Source of the DNA: Nocardia sp. NBC_00403
Lineage (GTDB): Bacteria > Actinomycetota > Actinomycetes > Mycobacteriales > Mycobacteriaceae
Assembly (NCBI RefSeq): GCF_036046055.1
Contig: NZ_CP107939.1
Coordinates: forward strand, 6,696,001-6,760,000
Length of the DNA stretch: 64,000 nt
Reading direction: 5' to 3'
Of the stretch, positions 28,701 to 37,327 are shown in pieces. A program made the position numbers and the translations under genes. The notes beneath the pieces were generated by a model that had not been told where the DNA came from, made no database searches, and saw only the letters and a list, made by a program, of their open reading frames with translations. The number at the start of each line of letters is the position of its first letter. Position 1 is the stretch's first letter.

Positions 28701-30197
28701 TCACCCCGCAAGTGCTTTCGGAATTGTCGCGTGTTCCGGCAGGATCACACCACAGCCGAGCGAGGCCGCGAAAGCCGCCGACTGATAGCGGTAACACCGT
28801 CGGATCTTCAGCCGCGCCTGCGTGGACAGGTCGCGCGTGATGGCTTCGATACGCGGCAGATCTCCGCGCAGTGGCTCGGTGATGGTCACCAACGCCCCGA
28901 AGCGGGTCACACCGTGACCCCTGGCCTGCTCCTCGCGGGCCTGCTGGGTGGCCCCGACGCGCAGGGTGGCGGCCGCCGAGACGACCCCGCGTTCGCTCTG
29001 CTGAGCGACGAGTGCGTTCTTGAAATCGTCGTCCACGATCTCGGCGGCGTCGGCGGCCGAGTGCGGGCGATAGACGATGGCGATGCGCTTACGCGGCACT
29101 TCGGGATTCGGCGCGAGCAGCCGCTGCAACACGCGCTCGTCCACCGCGCCCTCGGGTGCGGCGTCCATCTCCCAGGTGACCGAGCGGCCACCGTCGTGCA
29201 CCAGGTGATCCCACTTCTCGTCGTGCGACACCGGCCCGGCGTCGGCCCAATCCAGGCCGTGCCCTTCGGGTTCACCCGCCGCGACCTCGAGGTCGGCCTG
29301 CGAGGCCGGGTCGTAGCTGCGCCGGATGAACGAGATGACCTCATCGGCCGACATCGGCTGTGCCCGCACACCGGCCTCGGCCAGCGCGGCGCAGATGCCG
29401 GGCAGCCTGCGGCCGATCTCGACCGCCTCTTCGGCGGGGTTCTTGCGGCGCTCGGCAGTGGTGGCCTTGAAGGTGATCGCCACCCGTGGCAACAGCTGCA
29501 CCCGCTCCTGCGGCAGCTCGGTGGCCAGCTCGTACATCACCTGCTGAGCGAGCTCCGGCGCATCGGGCCTGGTGATCGTGGAAACCTCGGTGAGCAAACG
29601 GTTTCCGGTCTCCGGCACGGTGTCGATCACCGGGACGACTGCGACGATGTCACTGGTCTGACCCACCGAGGCCAGGAAGGTGCCCCACGCCGACACCCAG
29701 CGGTCGATGACCGGCTGGTCGACCGCCTCGTGGCCCTGCGGCCACGCGCGTAGCACCACCGTGTACTGCGCGAACTGCGGTAGGTGGATCATGCCGAAGC
29801 TGTAGCCACCCGCGTCGATGCCCTCATACAACTTCGAGGGCGCGAGCAACCCGGGCAATCGGGTGACGCCACCGGGAATCCGGGAGAAACGGCCGCCGCG
29901 GTACACGTGCTCGCCACGCTTACGCGAGCGCATCCAGTTGAACATCATTATTCCGTTCTCGTAGCCGGAGCGGCCCCCCGTCCGCCACACCAGTGGAACC
30001 ATCACGACAACGCCGGTGCCGCCCACGATCAGACCCCATGTGAACCCGCCGACCATGGCGCAGATCAGGGCCGTGATCACGACGACGAAGCCGAGCACGG
30101 TTTCCTCCCAGCGCAGGCCGAAAAGGCCTGCGCTGCGAGGTTTCTGCCACAGTCCGTACGCGCGGCGCTCGTAGGTATCGCTCGTCGTCATCGTCAT
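28701..30197 (-). CDS. SCO6880 family conjugation-associated membrane protein
   Basis: A 498-residue protein with two transmembrane helices in the first 75 residues (VLGFVVVITALICAMVGG, then GLIVGGTGVVVMVPLVW) and a large cytoplasmic domain of about 400 residues. The sequence type (RRAYGLWQKPRSAGLFGLRW near the N-terminus) is that of the SCO6880 family, found with VirB4-like genes in actinobacterial conjugative regions. The pairing of a PrgI-like membrane part with the separate VirB4 ATPase downstream is typical. Start ATG 30197 overlaps the upstream stop by four bases. Confidence 0.82.
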   Translation of the reverse strand: MTMTTSDTYERRAYGLWQKPRSAGLFGLRWEETVLGFVVVITALICAMVGGFTWGLIVGGTGVVVMVPLVWRTGGRSGYENGIMMFNWMRSRKRGEHVYRGGRFSRIPGGVTRLPGLLAPSKLYEGIDAGGYSFGMIHLPQFAQYTVVLRAWPQGHEAVDQPVIDRWVSAWGTFLASVGQTSDIVAVVPVIDTVPETGNRLLTEVSTITRPDAPELAQQVMYELATELPQERVQLLPRVAITFKATTAERRKNPAEEAVEIGRRLPGICAALAEAGVRAQPMSADEVISFIRRSYDPASQADLEVAAGEPEGHGLDWADAGPVSHDEKWDHLVHDGGRSVTWEMDAAPEGAVDERVLQRLLAPNPEVPRKRIAIVYRPHSAADAAEIVDDDFKNALVAQQSERGVVSAAATLRVGATQQAREEQARGHGVTRFGALVTITEPLRGDLPRIEAITRDLSTQARLKIRRCYRYQSAAFAASLGCGVILPEHATIPKALAG

Positions 30198-31660
30198 CGC
30201 GGAATGGTGCTCCTCCCGAGGTCGGGTGAACGATTGGCCCAGCGGTCGCCGGCCACGTCACCCATTGCTTGATCGGCCCCGGTCAGCGGAGCGGTCATGG
30301 CGCGCGCCGCGCCGACCCGGCCCGCCGCTCTGGCCGCACCGGACGGTACTCCCGCCGCGCCCGCGGGCCCGGAGGCGCGCGGTGCGCCGCCCGGGGCGCC
30401 ACCGCCACCGCCACCACCGCCACGTGGTGGGGCCGGACGCGGACCGGCGCCACCGCCGCGGGTGGGCGGCGGACTTCCCGCACCGCCGACGTAGCCCGCC
30501 GAGCCAGGAGCAGCCGCGCTCTTGACCGCAACGGCCTTGGTACCCATGGCCCCGAGACCCGCGACGGCGAGCAACGTACCGCCGGTCGCGGTGAGACCGG
30601 AACCGCCGCTACCGACGACCGCGATCGCGGGCGTGACAAGGCGCATCAGTGCGGGCAGCACGAACGCGACACTGCAGAGCAACACGATGGCGACCAGCAT
30701 GCGTTGTGCCTGTTCGCCTTCGGGCAGTCCGGAAGTGTCGGTCAGCGAGTCCACATGACCAGCGGTGGTGAACGCGATCATGTAGACGATGGCCGCGACC
30801 GGTTTCCACAGCATGAACGCGATGATCCAGCCGACCAGCTTCTGATACGACGTCTTACCGACGTTCATCCCGGAAGCCGCTGCCGCCAAAGGCAATACGC
30901 CCGCAGCGATGATCAGCAGACCCTGCCTGACGATGGCGAGGATGATCTGCGCGAGCGCGCCGAGCAGTCCGACGATCGCGATGATCAGCACCAAACCCGG
31001 CGAAAACGCCTGCAGTTTACTGGTTTTCACCATCAGCTCAGCCAGGTCCTTGGCGTTGCCATCGGTCGAGTCGTTGATGATCCACTCGGAGAACTTGTCC
31101 GAAGCCTGGGTGCCCGCGACGATCACGGCGCCGAGCATCCACGAACTGAACACCACTCGGGCGAACATCCGGAACGATTCGGCCGCTTCGTTCATCGCGG
31201 CGCCGCGTCTGGCCTCGGCCAATCTGGCGCCGGAGAGGATCACCGAGGCTATCAAGAGCAATATCTGTACCTGATAGGTGTAATCGTTGATCTTGGTGAA
31301 CAACGACCCCCCATCGCTGGCCACCTCGTTGGGCACCTTCATCCAGAACGTCAACGCCAGAATGATGGCCTCGCCGAGGCCCTTCATCAGCGAATCGACG
31401 ACCTTACCGAAGGTCGAATCCCAGGCCTTGTCCTTGATCGCGTCGGCCGCGCTGCGGGGATGCGAGGCGGCATTGCCAGCCTTGCACGCGGCCGAAGCGG
31501 CGTCACCGAGCGAGATCCCGGGCAGACCGACGTTGTCGAGAGTGTCGTGCAGTTCGTTGCACGTCTCGTCGAAACCGTAGGTCTGACCGTAGGCCACGGT
31601 CGGCGTCGCGATCATCACCGTGAATATGACCGCGAGAATTGTGAAGACACGCCTCACCAT
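30194..31660 (-). CDS. TrbL/VirB6-like polytopic channel protein
   Basis: A 488-residue membrane protein starting at ATG 31660 (MVRRVFTILAV), which overlaps the upstream stop by seven bases in the same ATGGTGA arrangement seen one gene earlier. Residues 1-24 are a signal peptide ending near AYG-QT; at least six hydrophobic helices follow between about 95 and 375. The C-terminal 110 residues are Gly/Pro/Ala-rich, with a run of glycines. This layout is typical of TrbL/VirB6 inner-channel proteins of Gram-positive type IV systems. Cysteines after the signal peptide (CNELH and AACKAG) may form a disulphide. Confidence 0.8.
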   Translation of the reverse strand: MVRRVFTILAVIFTVMIATPTVAYGQTYGFDETCNELHDTLDNVGLPGISLGDAASAACKAGNAASHPRSAADAIKDKAWDSTFGKVVDSLMKGLGEAIILALTFWMKVPNEVASDGGSLFTKINDYTYQVQILLLIASVILSGARLAEARRGAAMNEAAESFRMFARVVFSSWMLGAVIVAGTQASDKFSEWIINDSTDGNAKDLAELMVKTSKLQAFSPGLVLIIAIVGLLGALAQIILAIVRQGLLIIAAGVLPLAAAASGMNVGKTSYQKLVGWIIAFMLWKPVAAIVYMIAFTTAGHVDSLTDTSGLPEGEQAQRMLVAIVLLCSVAFVLPALMRLVTPAIAVVGSGGSGLTATGGTLLAVAGLGAMGTKAVAVKSAAAPGSAGYVGGAGSPPPTRGGGAGPRPAPPRGGGGGGGGAPGGAPRASGPAGAAGVPSGAARAAGRVGAARAMTAPLTGADQAMGDVAGDRWANRSPDLGRSTIPR

Positions 31661-32514
31661 TGTGTCCACCCCTCGATGCTTCGCAGGGAATCAATCTGGA
31701 CTTGCTGTTCGCCGCTCACCGCGGTGAGCTTCCAATCTCCGTCGCGCCACACGACTGCCAGGCGCATGCCCACCCATGTTGGTTGGCCATCAACTGTTTC
31801 TCGGGCCTTTCTCGCAAACTGAATGAGCGCGGTTTCTTCTGTGTAGCTTTCGATTCGGAAGGCGTCCGAAGCGAACAGCAGTGGTCTCAGCTTCTCCGGC
31901 AGTCGATCCGACACCTTCCCCTCGGCGACCAAGCGGTCGTATTCCGCCAAATACTGTGGCGTGACCTGGACCAGGCGCACCAGCATCTCCCGGTCCCGCG
32001 GATTCGCGTTGGTGCGCCAGTAGATCTGCTCAGCCGCCAGTGCGGCCCCCTGCGGTGTATGGGCGAATCCGACCGCGGCCTTACCTTCGATGCGTGCCGG
32101 ACCATCGGACGTCGAGAACCGCACCACGGGGCCACCGAATACTCGCTGCCACACGCCTTCTCCGCTCGCAGGCCGCGGCGCGGCCGTCAACCAACCAGGT
32201 GCGTCGGACTGCAGCTGCGCGGCCGGATTCTGTTCCAGCGCAACACCTGCCGGGCTGTCCGGGATATCCACCCCGCGGCCGAACACATCGACATCCGACT
32301 TGCCGAATCCTGCCGACCCGTTCGGATTTCGGACGGGAGCACGCTCCGAGCTGGTGCCCGTCTTCGACACCTGGTCACCCTCTGCGGCATTGTTGCGGAC
32401 CGCACCCACGGTCACCACGACCGCGATGAGCACCGCCAGCACCGCGCCGAGACCGACCAGCACCAAGGGCGAACGCTTACGCTCCGGTCCGGATCCGGGC
32501 CCTACCGTTACCAT
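31654..32514 (-). CDS. Single-pass protein of a tandem paralogous family (copy 3)
   Basis: A 286-residue protein starting at ATG 32514 and overlapping the preceding gene by seven bases. A short charged N-terminus and a transmembrane helix at about residues 17-39 anchor an ectodomain of about 245 residues. The core WQRVFGGPVVRFSTSDGP, AVGFAHTPQGAALAAEQIYW and the C-terminal IEGWTQW are shared with the next gene (32508-33320), showing a tandem duplication. A bitopic protein at this operon position suggests a VirB8/TcpC-like scaffold. No established family name was recalled with confidence. Confidence 0.75.
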   Translation of the reverse strand: MVTVGPGSGPERKRSPLVLVGLGAVLAVLIAVVVTVGAVRNNAAEGDQVSKTGTSSERAPVRNPNGSAGFGKSDVDVFGRGVDIPDSPAGVALEQNPAAQLQSDAPGWLTAAPRPASGEGVWQRVFGGPVVRFSTSDGPARIEGKAAVGFAHTPQGAALAAEQIYWRTNANPRDREMLVRLVQVTPQYLAEYDRLVAEGKVSDRLPEKLRPLLFASDAFRIESYTEETALIQFARKARETVDGQPTWVGMRLAVVWRDGDWKLTAVSGEQQVQIDSLRSIEGWTQW

Positions 32515-33320
32515 TTCGTCCACCCCGCCAGCGATTCGATGTATTCGGTCTGTGCGCTGTTGGAGGTGGCGGGCTTGAGCCGCCAGTCCCCTGCGTCCCA
32601 TACCATCACCAGTCGCAGCGCGGCCCACAGCTGCTTGCCATCGACAACGGGCCCGCGCGAGGCGAGCCGAATGATGGCGAGGTCGTCGGCGTAGTTCTCC
32701 ACCTTGAACGCATCGGAGGCCACGAAGTACTTGGTCACCTTCTCCGGCTGCTGTTGCGGCAGCCGGTCCTGCGACAAGGCCTTGTCGTAGGCGGCGATCT
32801 GCTGGGCCGAGACCCGCACCTGACGGACGTACAGATCGCGGTCGGCGGGCCTGGCATTGAGCCGATAGGTGATCTGCGCCGCGGCGAGCACCGAACCCTG
32901 CGGGGTATGCGAATAGCCAACGGCGAGACCGTCTTCGATGCGCGTGGGTCCGTCGGAGGTGGAGAACGGCACCGAGGCGCCGTACACCCGCTGCCAACCA
33001 TGTGGTGTGGCCGTGCCGATCGGCGCCGCGGTCAGCCAATCCGGGTCCGAGGACTTGCGCTGATCGCTCGGTTCCTGCGGAAGTGGTTGTCCGGCAGGGT
33101 TGTTCGGCACATCGAGACGCCTGCCGAAGATGTCGATCTCGGGTTCGGCGAATCCCTCAGCACCCGAACCCCCGGACGCGGCCGCCCCACCGCTCGAACT
33201 CGAATCATCGCGGCCCAGATACACGACGAGACCGACGATCACGATGAGTGCGAGCACCGCGGCCGACGCGACGGCACCGAAGGAGACGCGATCGCGTGCG
33301 TACGACTCCTTCTCGGTCAC
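32508..33320 (-). CDS. Single-pass protein of a tandem paralogous family (copy 2)
   Basis: A 270-residue protein starting at GTG 33320 (MTEKESYARDRVSF) behind GAGG. A transmembrane helix at about residues 14-36 and a Ser/Gly-rich linker precede an ectodomain clearly homologous to the next gene: WQRVYGASVPFSTSDGP, AVGYSHTPQGSVLAAAQITY and the C-terminal LAGWTKW. Both copies share the DIFGR/DVFGR box just before the ectodomain. Two related bitopic subunits could form a hetero-oligomeric scaffold around the channel; this is inference from paralogy and context. Confidence 0.75.
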   Translation of the reverse strand: MTEKESYARDRVSFGAVASAAVLALIVIVGLVVYLGRDDSSSSGGAAASGGSGAEGFAEPEIDIFGRRLDVPNNPAGQPLPQEPSDQRKSSDPDWLTAAPIGTATPHGWQRVYGASVPFSTSDGPTRIEDGLAVGYSHTPQGSVLAAAQITYRLNARPADRDLYVRQVRVSAQQIAAYDKALSQDRLPQQQPEKVTKYFVASDAFKVENYADDLAIIRLASRGPVVDGKQLWAALRLVMVWDAGDWRLKPATSNSAQTEYIESLAGWTKW

Positions 33321-33393
33321 GACTCCACCTCGCCGGCACACGGCTCCGTCATGCCCGAGGGTCGCGGCGACATGATTCGCTCGCTGCGCTCCC

Positions 33394-34101
33394 TCATGTA
33401 GGTGCCTCCAATTTCACAATGTCGGTGGGCAATTCGTCGACCGCCTCGATGGGACGTGCGGCCGATTCCGGGTCGGGCAGTCGTAACCTCCAGTCGTTGC
33501 CGAACCACTCCACGATGGTGTGATTCACCGCTCTCGAGTTGTCCGAATATTCGGTGTAGACGTCGACGCCGGACTTCTGATCGGTGTAGTCGGTGATCTT
33601 GTAGCCGAGCAGCCGCGGCGCGTATTCGGCCGAAGCGGGCCCGGTGATCGACAACTGCACACGGTTGACCGACCACTCGTCTCTGGCCCGGCCCGGCACG
33701 ACTTCCATGGCAACCACTTTCGACCACTGGTTGTCCGCGGCTACCGACAATCGCACGGTGTGGACGATCGCGGCGAGCGCTGCGCCGGGCGGTGAATGCT
33801 CGAAACCCATTGCGGCACCGTCGGCTTCCTTCTTCGGACCTTGGTCCGCGTGTGGCAGTGCCACGCCTTGGAACGGCTGCCAGCGCAGTTGCGTCGGCGC
33901 CGCGGCCAGGTCGGGGCCCGACTCGCCGTCACCACCGCAACCGACCGCGGCCATCAGCAACGCGACACCGACCGCACCCGCGGCAGGCCGGCGGGCGCCC
34001 CACCGCGACGCGCGGGCGGGCTGTCGGGTCGCGATATGCTGCGGACGCGTCGCTGTGGATTTCATCGCAGGGCCGTTCCTATCCCCATACCGGTCGTTCA
34101 C
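33394..34101 (-). CDS. Lipoprotein distantly related to the tandem paralogues (copy 1)
   Basis: A lipoprotein of about 235 residues from GTG 34101, which overlaps the upstream stop (GTGA), or 223 residues from ATG 34065. The signal has an Arg-rich N-region and the lipobox AAVGC. The mature part begins with a short linker; the ectodomain shares the box AMGFEHSPPGAALAAIVHTV with the (H)TPQGA box of the two following genes and ends with a similar GNDWRLRLP strand, so it is a diverged third member with a lipid instead of a helix anchor. Confidence 0.7.
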   Translation of the reverse strand: MNDRYGDRNGPAMKSTATRPQHIATRQPARASRWGARRPAAGAVGVALLMAAVGCGGDGESGPDLAAAPTQLRWQPFQGVALPHADQGPKKEADGAAMGFEHSPPGAALAAIVHTVRLSVAADNQWSKVVAMEVVPGRARDEWSVNRVQLSITGPASAEYAPRLLGYKITDYTDQKSGVDVYTEYSDNSRAVNHTIVEWFGNDWRLRLPDPESAARPIEAVDELPTDIVKLEAPT

Positions 34102-34382
34102 GTCGGTAGGAAGGCCAGCGCGATCCCGGACGCGGTGCTCGCCACCGATGCGCCGAGCAGGCTCATCAGCACGCCGTGCGAGGCGTCGTTCATCGCGAGA
34201 TCGCTGCGGAATGCGATCCACAACCGGCCCGCGGACACGATCATCCAGGCGAGGCATACCAGCAGCACGAACCAGAGCAGCCAATTCAGCAGGTGCATCA
34301 GAGGTTGCAGCACCTCGGCAGGCATCTGCTTGTAGGCGAGCACCTCGCCTGCCGACATTCGCACGGTAGACATCGCCCGCAT
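34098..34382 (-). CDS. Small two-helix membrane protein
   Basis: A 94-residue protein with ATG 34382 overlapping the preceding stop (TGATG). Two hydrophobic helices (about residues 32-53 and 72-91) are separated by a short polar loop. Size and topology suit a VirB2/TrbC-type pilin or a small channel subunit, and the preceding gene encodes a similar protein. No sequence family was recognised. Confidence 0.65.
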   Translation of the reverse strand: MRAMSTVRMSAGEVLAYKQMPAEVLQPLMHLLNWLLWFVLLVCLAWMIVSAGRLWIAFRSDLAMNDASHGVLMSLLGASVASTASGIALAFLPT

Positions 34383-34678
34383 CAGGTGCCGATGACGGCG
34401 TTCATGATGGTGCCGGCGCTGGTGGCGACCACGCCGCCGATCATGGCTCCCGCCACCATCTTCGGCGACTCGAGCCCACCACCGGTCCACTTCTCCCACG
34501 CGAACTTGCCGCCCGCGTAGGTGATGCCGCAGACCCCCGACAGCAGGACGAACCAGGTGAGGTACCTGACCAGCTGCAGGATCTTCTCCGAGCCGGGAGG
34601 CGCCTCCGGTGTCGGGTTACCGACTTGAGCGAGGACAGTGCCGTACGTGTCCTGCACGGCGAGGAGGATCGTGCTCAT
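34382..34678 (-). CDS. Small two-helix membrane protein, VirB2-like topology
   Basis: A 98-residue protein starting at ATG 34678 with GAAAGG upstream. Two helices lie at about residues 37-57 and 76-97, separated by GKFAWEKWTGGG. The spacing and the small Gly/Ala-rich second helix are reminiscent of VirB2/TrbC pilins. It is translationally linked to the next small membrane protein, and both precede the tandem bitopic proteins, a common order in Gram-positive type IV operons. Confidence 0.65.
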   Translation of the reverse strand: MSTILLAVQDTYGTVLAQVGNPTPEAPPGSEKILQLVRYLTWFVLLSGVCGITYAGGKFAWEKWTGGGLESPKMVAGAMIGGVVATSAGTIMNAVIGT

Positions 34679-34738
34679 CGGGTGCCTTTCTCGAAAAAGT
34701 GTGCTGTCAACGGTCCGGTACGGCGCTGAATATCAACA

Positions 34739-35380
34739 TTATTCTGGCCCTTCGTCGAATGATGAAGCGGCATCCAGGTTTTCGCGCACCGCTGCAACGA
34801 TGTCGGTGCCGAGTTCCCGGACTTCGAGTGGGACCTCCTCGAGTGGGTCGATCTTTCGCTTCTTCTGCGGGAGTGCGTCACCCGGCGCCCACACCGGCAA
34901 TTGCTCCGGCTCGACGAGCGTCCACTCCTCGTACCACGGCACTTCCCACACCTGGCCTGCCAGCGATCCGACCACCTCGCGGTAGCGCCGGATCTCGGCA
35001 GGCAACCGGCCGGGCCGGGCCGCGACCGTGATGAGTCCGAGTACCTCGGCGGCGCCGGCGAACCCCGAATGATGTTGGCGCAGTAAGTCATGGGCGCGAG
35101 TCAGTCCGGCGATGGTCTCTCTGGCGACCAGGACGACGAAGGGCGATTCGCGGTCGAAGACGCCGGGCCAGCGGCGGCCCGAATCCGCCGCGGGCGCAAG
35201 CACATGCGCGAGGGTACTGGCTCCGGCACCACCGTGCACACCCAGCAACCACACCAGTGGCGCCCTGCCGATGCCCGGCACCGGACGTTCCCAGATCAGG
35301 GCGCGACGCGACTCCGGCGGCGCGACAACGCCGGCTTGCGCAGGCTCGGGTTGACGACGAAGTTTCATAGCGGCGGTCAT
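34739..35380 (-). CDS. DUF6668-like ParA-fold protein without P-loop lysine
   Basis: A 213-residue soluble protein; ATG 35380 overlaps the stop of the ParA-like gene by four bases. After a 45-residue Pro/Ala/Arg linker, the read WLLGVHGGAGASTLA aligns with the deviant Walker A of ParA/MinD proteins but lacks both conserved lysines (GGAGAS where GGxGKT is expected). The C-terminal tail is acidic and basic in blocks (PQKKRKIDPLEE). The DUF6668 assignment is from memory. It may be a degenerate NTPase that regulates or partners the adjacent ParA-like protein. Confidence 0.65.
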   Translation of the reverse strand: MTAAMKLRRQPEPAQAGVVAPPESRRALIWERPVPGIGRAPLVWLLGVHGGAGASTLAHVLAPAADSGRRWPGVFDRESPFVVLVARETIAGLTRAHDLLRQHHSGFAGAAEVLGLITVAARPGRLPAEIRRYREVVGSLAGQVWEVPWYEEWTLVEPEQLPVWAPGDALPQKKRKIDPLEEVPLEVRELGTDIVAAVRENLDAASSFDEGPE

Positions 35381-36261
35381 GATGCCACCCCGGCCAGCAG
35401 GCGCGCATACGCCCGGCGCGTCTCCGCGGCCAGCGACGTGTGCCGGACGAGTTCACCGCGGGCCAGGTGCGGGTCGTACGGAATCTCCCTGATGTCACGG
35501 ACCCAACCGGAAAGATGCGAACGCAAATGATCGGCAACCCGCGACTCGCCGCCCGGCTGCTGGTGTGAGACAACGATCGTCGTGTCACCGACGATGCCGC
35601 TGCCCTGTCCATCCGCGGAGTCGCCGAACTGGTCGTCGAGCCATTCCAAGGTCACCCGCAGCCGGTTGGCAGCGTCGGCGCGCGCCGGAATGGCAAGCAC
35701 CAGAGCAACATCCGAGTCGTCGAGCAGCGGGCGCAGCTGACGCCCGGCAATCGGGCTGCCACCGTCGTAGACGCCGGTGAAGCCTGCGTCGTAGATCGCC
35801 CGCGCCACGGTCAGATAGGTGGCCCTGCGACGCAGCGGCGCGGCATCGCGCCACAGCAGCCCGACCCCCGAGCTCGCCTGGGACATGCACTCCTTCAACG
35901 GCGCCGGCTCGTCGTTGCCACGGCCGTACAACCACGATTGCAGGCTGATCGGGTACAGGTGCTCGTCGGCGCCGCGCAGCGCGAGATCACTGCCCGCGGC
36001 TGTCGAGTCCACCGCGACCGTAGGATTACCCCCCAGCGCGAGCTCGCCCGCGATCCCGAGCACCGTCGTTGTCGTCCCCGCGCCGCCGCAGCCGCCGACC
36101 ACCAGAATCGGCCGCTGCGCGGGTTCCACGGCCTCCACACCGCTCTCCGCGCGCTTACCGCGCCGTAACCGCACTACCGGAGCCCTCGTGCGCGTAGGTC
36201 GGCTCGCCGATTCGCCCTCTGCGGGCGCCTCGTCGAGCCAGCGACTCCAGTCCTCTCCCAT
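35377..36261 (-). CDS. ParA/MinD-like protein with atypical P-loop
   Basis: A 294-residue protein starting at ATG 36261 with AAGGAG upstream. The first 50 residues are charged and disordered; the ParA-type fold begins at RPILVVGGCGGAGTTTTVLG, where Thr takes the place of the expected P-loop lysine, and includes the switch-like VAVDSTAAGSDLALRG. Related proteins occur in actinobacterial conjugative and type VII loci. It may position the machine or its substrate at the membrane, but whether it hydrolyses ATP is doubtful from the motif. Confidence 0.75.
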   Translation of the reverse strand: MGEDWSRWLDEAPAEGESASRPTRTRAPVVRLRRGKRAESGVEAVEPAQRPILVVGGCGGAGTTTTVLGIAGELALGGNPTVAVDSTAAGSDLALRGADEHLYPISLQSWLYGRGNDEPAPLKECMSQASSGVGLLWRDAAPLRRRATYLTVARAIYDAGFTGVYDGGSPIAGRQLRPLLDDSDVALVLAIPARADAANRLRVTLEWLDDQFGDSADGQGSGIVGDTTIVVSHQQPGGESRVADHLRSHLSGWVRDIREIPYDPHLARGELVRHTSLAAETRRAYARLLAGVAS

Positions 36262-36277
36262 CGCCTCAGCTCTCCTT

Positions 36278-37273
36278 TTATCCGGCCGCGATACCCGTGA
36301 TGAGGGTGCGGCCGTCGACCACCGCTGTGGTGACCGTCTGCTTGTTGTACGTGGCGGGCACACCGCCGGGCCGGTACTCGGTGATCTCCACCGAGTACCG
36401 AGTGTCGGTGAGCGTCACGATGCGCACACAGTGCGTGGTGCCCACCGGGATGGAGTCGATACCGCGCTGGATCACCGACGCGGGCGAGACGGTGGCCTCG
36501 GGCGCGACCGCTGCCCTGGCCCGCTCACCGGAGCGTTCCACGTAGTAGCCGTACTGGAACGACAGCACCGCATCCGGCCCCGACGCAGTGCCGCCGGATT
36601 CGGCGCTACGCACCACGCGATCAGCACGTTCGGTGGGGCAGGCGCCGGCCGCGCTCGCACCGGTGCCGGGTTGCGGTCGAGTCGCGTAGACCGGCTTTGC
36701 GCCGATGTCGTCGGCTTGGACGGTGCCCGCGGCGAACTGCAGGGGCGAGGACGTCGGACCGGCCGCGCCGCGATCGTCGGAGGAGTCCAGCAGGAACAGC
36801 ACAACCGCCACGGCCGCACCGAGCAGCACCACCGCGACGATCAGCACCGCGATCACCCTGGCGCGGCGTGCGGCCGGATGATCGCGAGCCTCCTGACGCA
36901 GTGCGCGCGAGGCCGCCGCGGCGGCCCAATCCGCGCGGTCGTTGTCGAATTCGTCCTCTGGCCACGGGAAGCGCACGACGCCACCATCCAGCGGCGGTGG
37001 GTAGTCGTCGTCGGGGCCGGGTGCGCGGCCGGACACCCAGTCCGACCAGCCACCGATGAATTCGCTACGGCCCGACGGGAGATCGGTCGGCACATCCGCG
37101 CGGGCTCGGATCTCGTCGGGATCGTCGTCGAGAATGTAGTGCGGATATCGCGCGGGCCCATCGTCGTCGAGGACGGAAGCACCCACTTCGTCTGCGTGGG
37201 CCGGGGCGGCCGAGCCCGTCTCCGGCTCCAGCGGGCCGTACCAACGCGACAGCTGTTTGTACGACTTCAACAT
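36278..37273 (-). CDS. Bitopic membrane protein, first gene of the secretion-like operon
   Basis: A 331-residue protein with ATG 37273 directly behind a G-rich ribosome site. Residues 1-139 form an acidic cytoplasmic region, residues 140-162 a transmembrane helix, and residues about 175-331 an ectodomain with two cysteines (CPTERAD and HCVRIV). It resembles families annotated DUF8176 next to actinobacterial conjugation genes, a low-confidence recollection. It begins 54 bases downstream of the cutinase-family gene, so the latter may share its transcript. Confidence 0.65.
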   Translation of the reverse strand: MLKSYKQLSRWYGPLEPETGSAAPAHADEVGASVLDDDGPARYPHYILDDDPDEIRARADVPTDLPSGRSEFIGGWSDWVSGRAPGPDDDYPPPLDGGVVRFPWPEDEFDNDRADWAAAAASRALRQEARDHPAARRARVIAVLIVAVVLLGAAVAVVLFLLDSSDDRGAAGPTSSPLQFAAGTVQADDIGAKPVYATRPQPGTGASAAGACPTERADRVVRSAESGGTASGPDAVLSFQYGYYVERSGERARAAVAPEATVSPASVIQRGIDSIPVGTTHCVRIVTLTDTRYSVEITEYRPGGVPATYNKQTVTTAVVDGRTLITGIAAG

Positions 37274-37327
37274 TCCCCCCGTCCCGCGGAGCGAGGCACA
37301 TGGCGCATCGTCAGACCCTCTCGGCGA

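Larger units (their letters stand above)
21272..37273 (-). other. Type IV secretion/conjugation-like gene cluster (16 genes)
   Basis: One continuous minus-strand operon, mostly with 4-8-base overlaps, read from 37273 to 21272. It holds the structural and energy parts of a Gram-positive type IV-like machine: VirD4-like, VirB4-like, SCO6880-family, TrbL/VirB6-like and small two-helix membrane proteins, tandem VirB8-position proteins, a cell-wall hydrolase and ParA-fold proteins. No relaxase, integrase, excisionase, replication gene or flanking direct repeat was seen. It lies between ppiB and relA, adjacent in M. tuberculosis. Either it is a remnant of an integrative element, or a resident machine for protein or DNA export. 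Confidence 0.75.
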
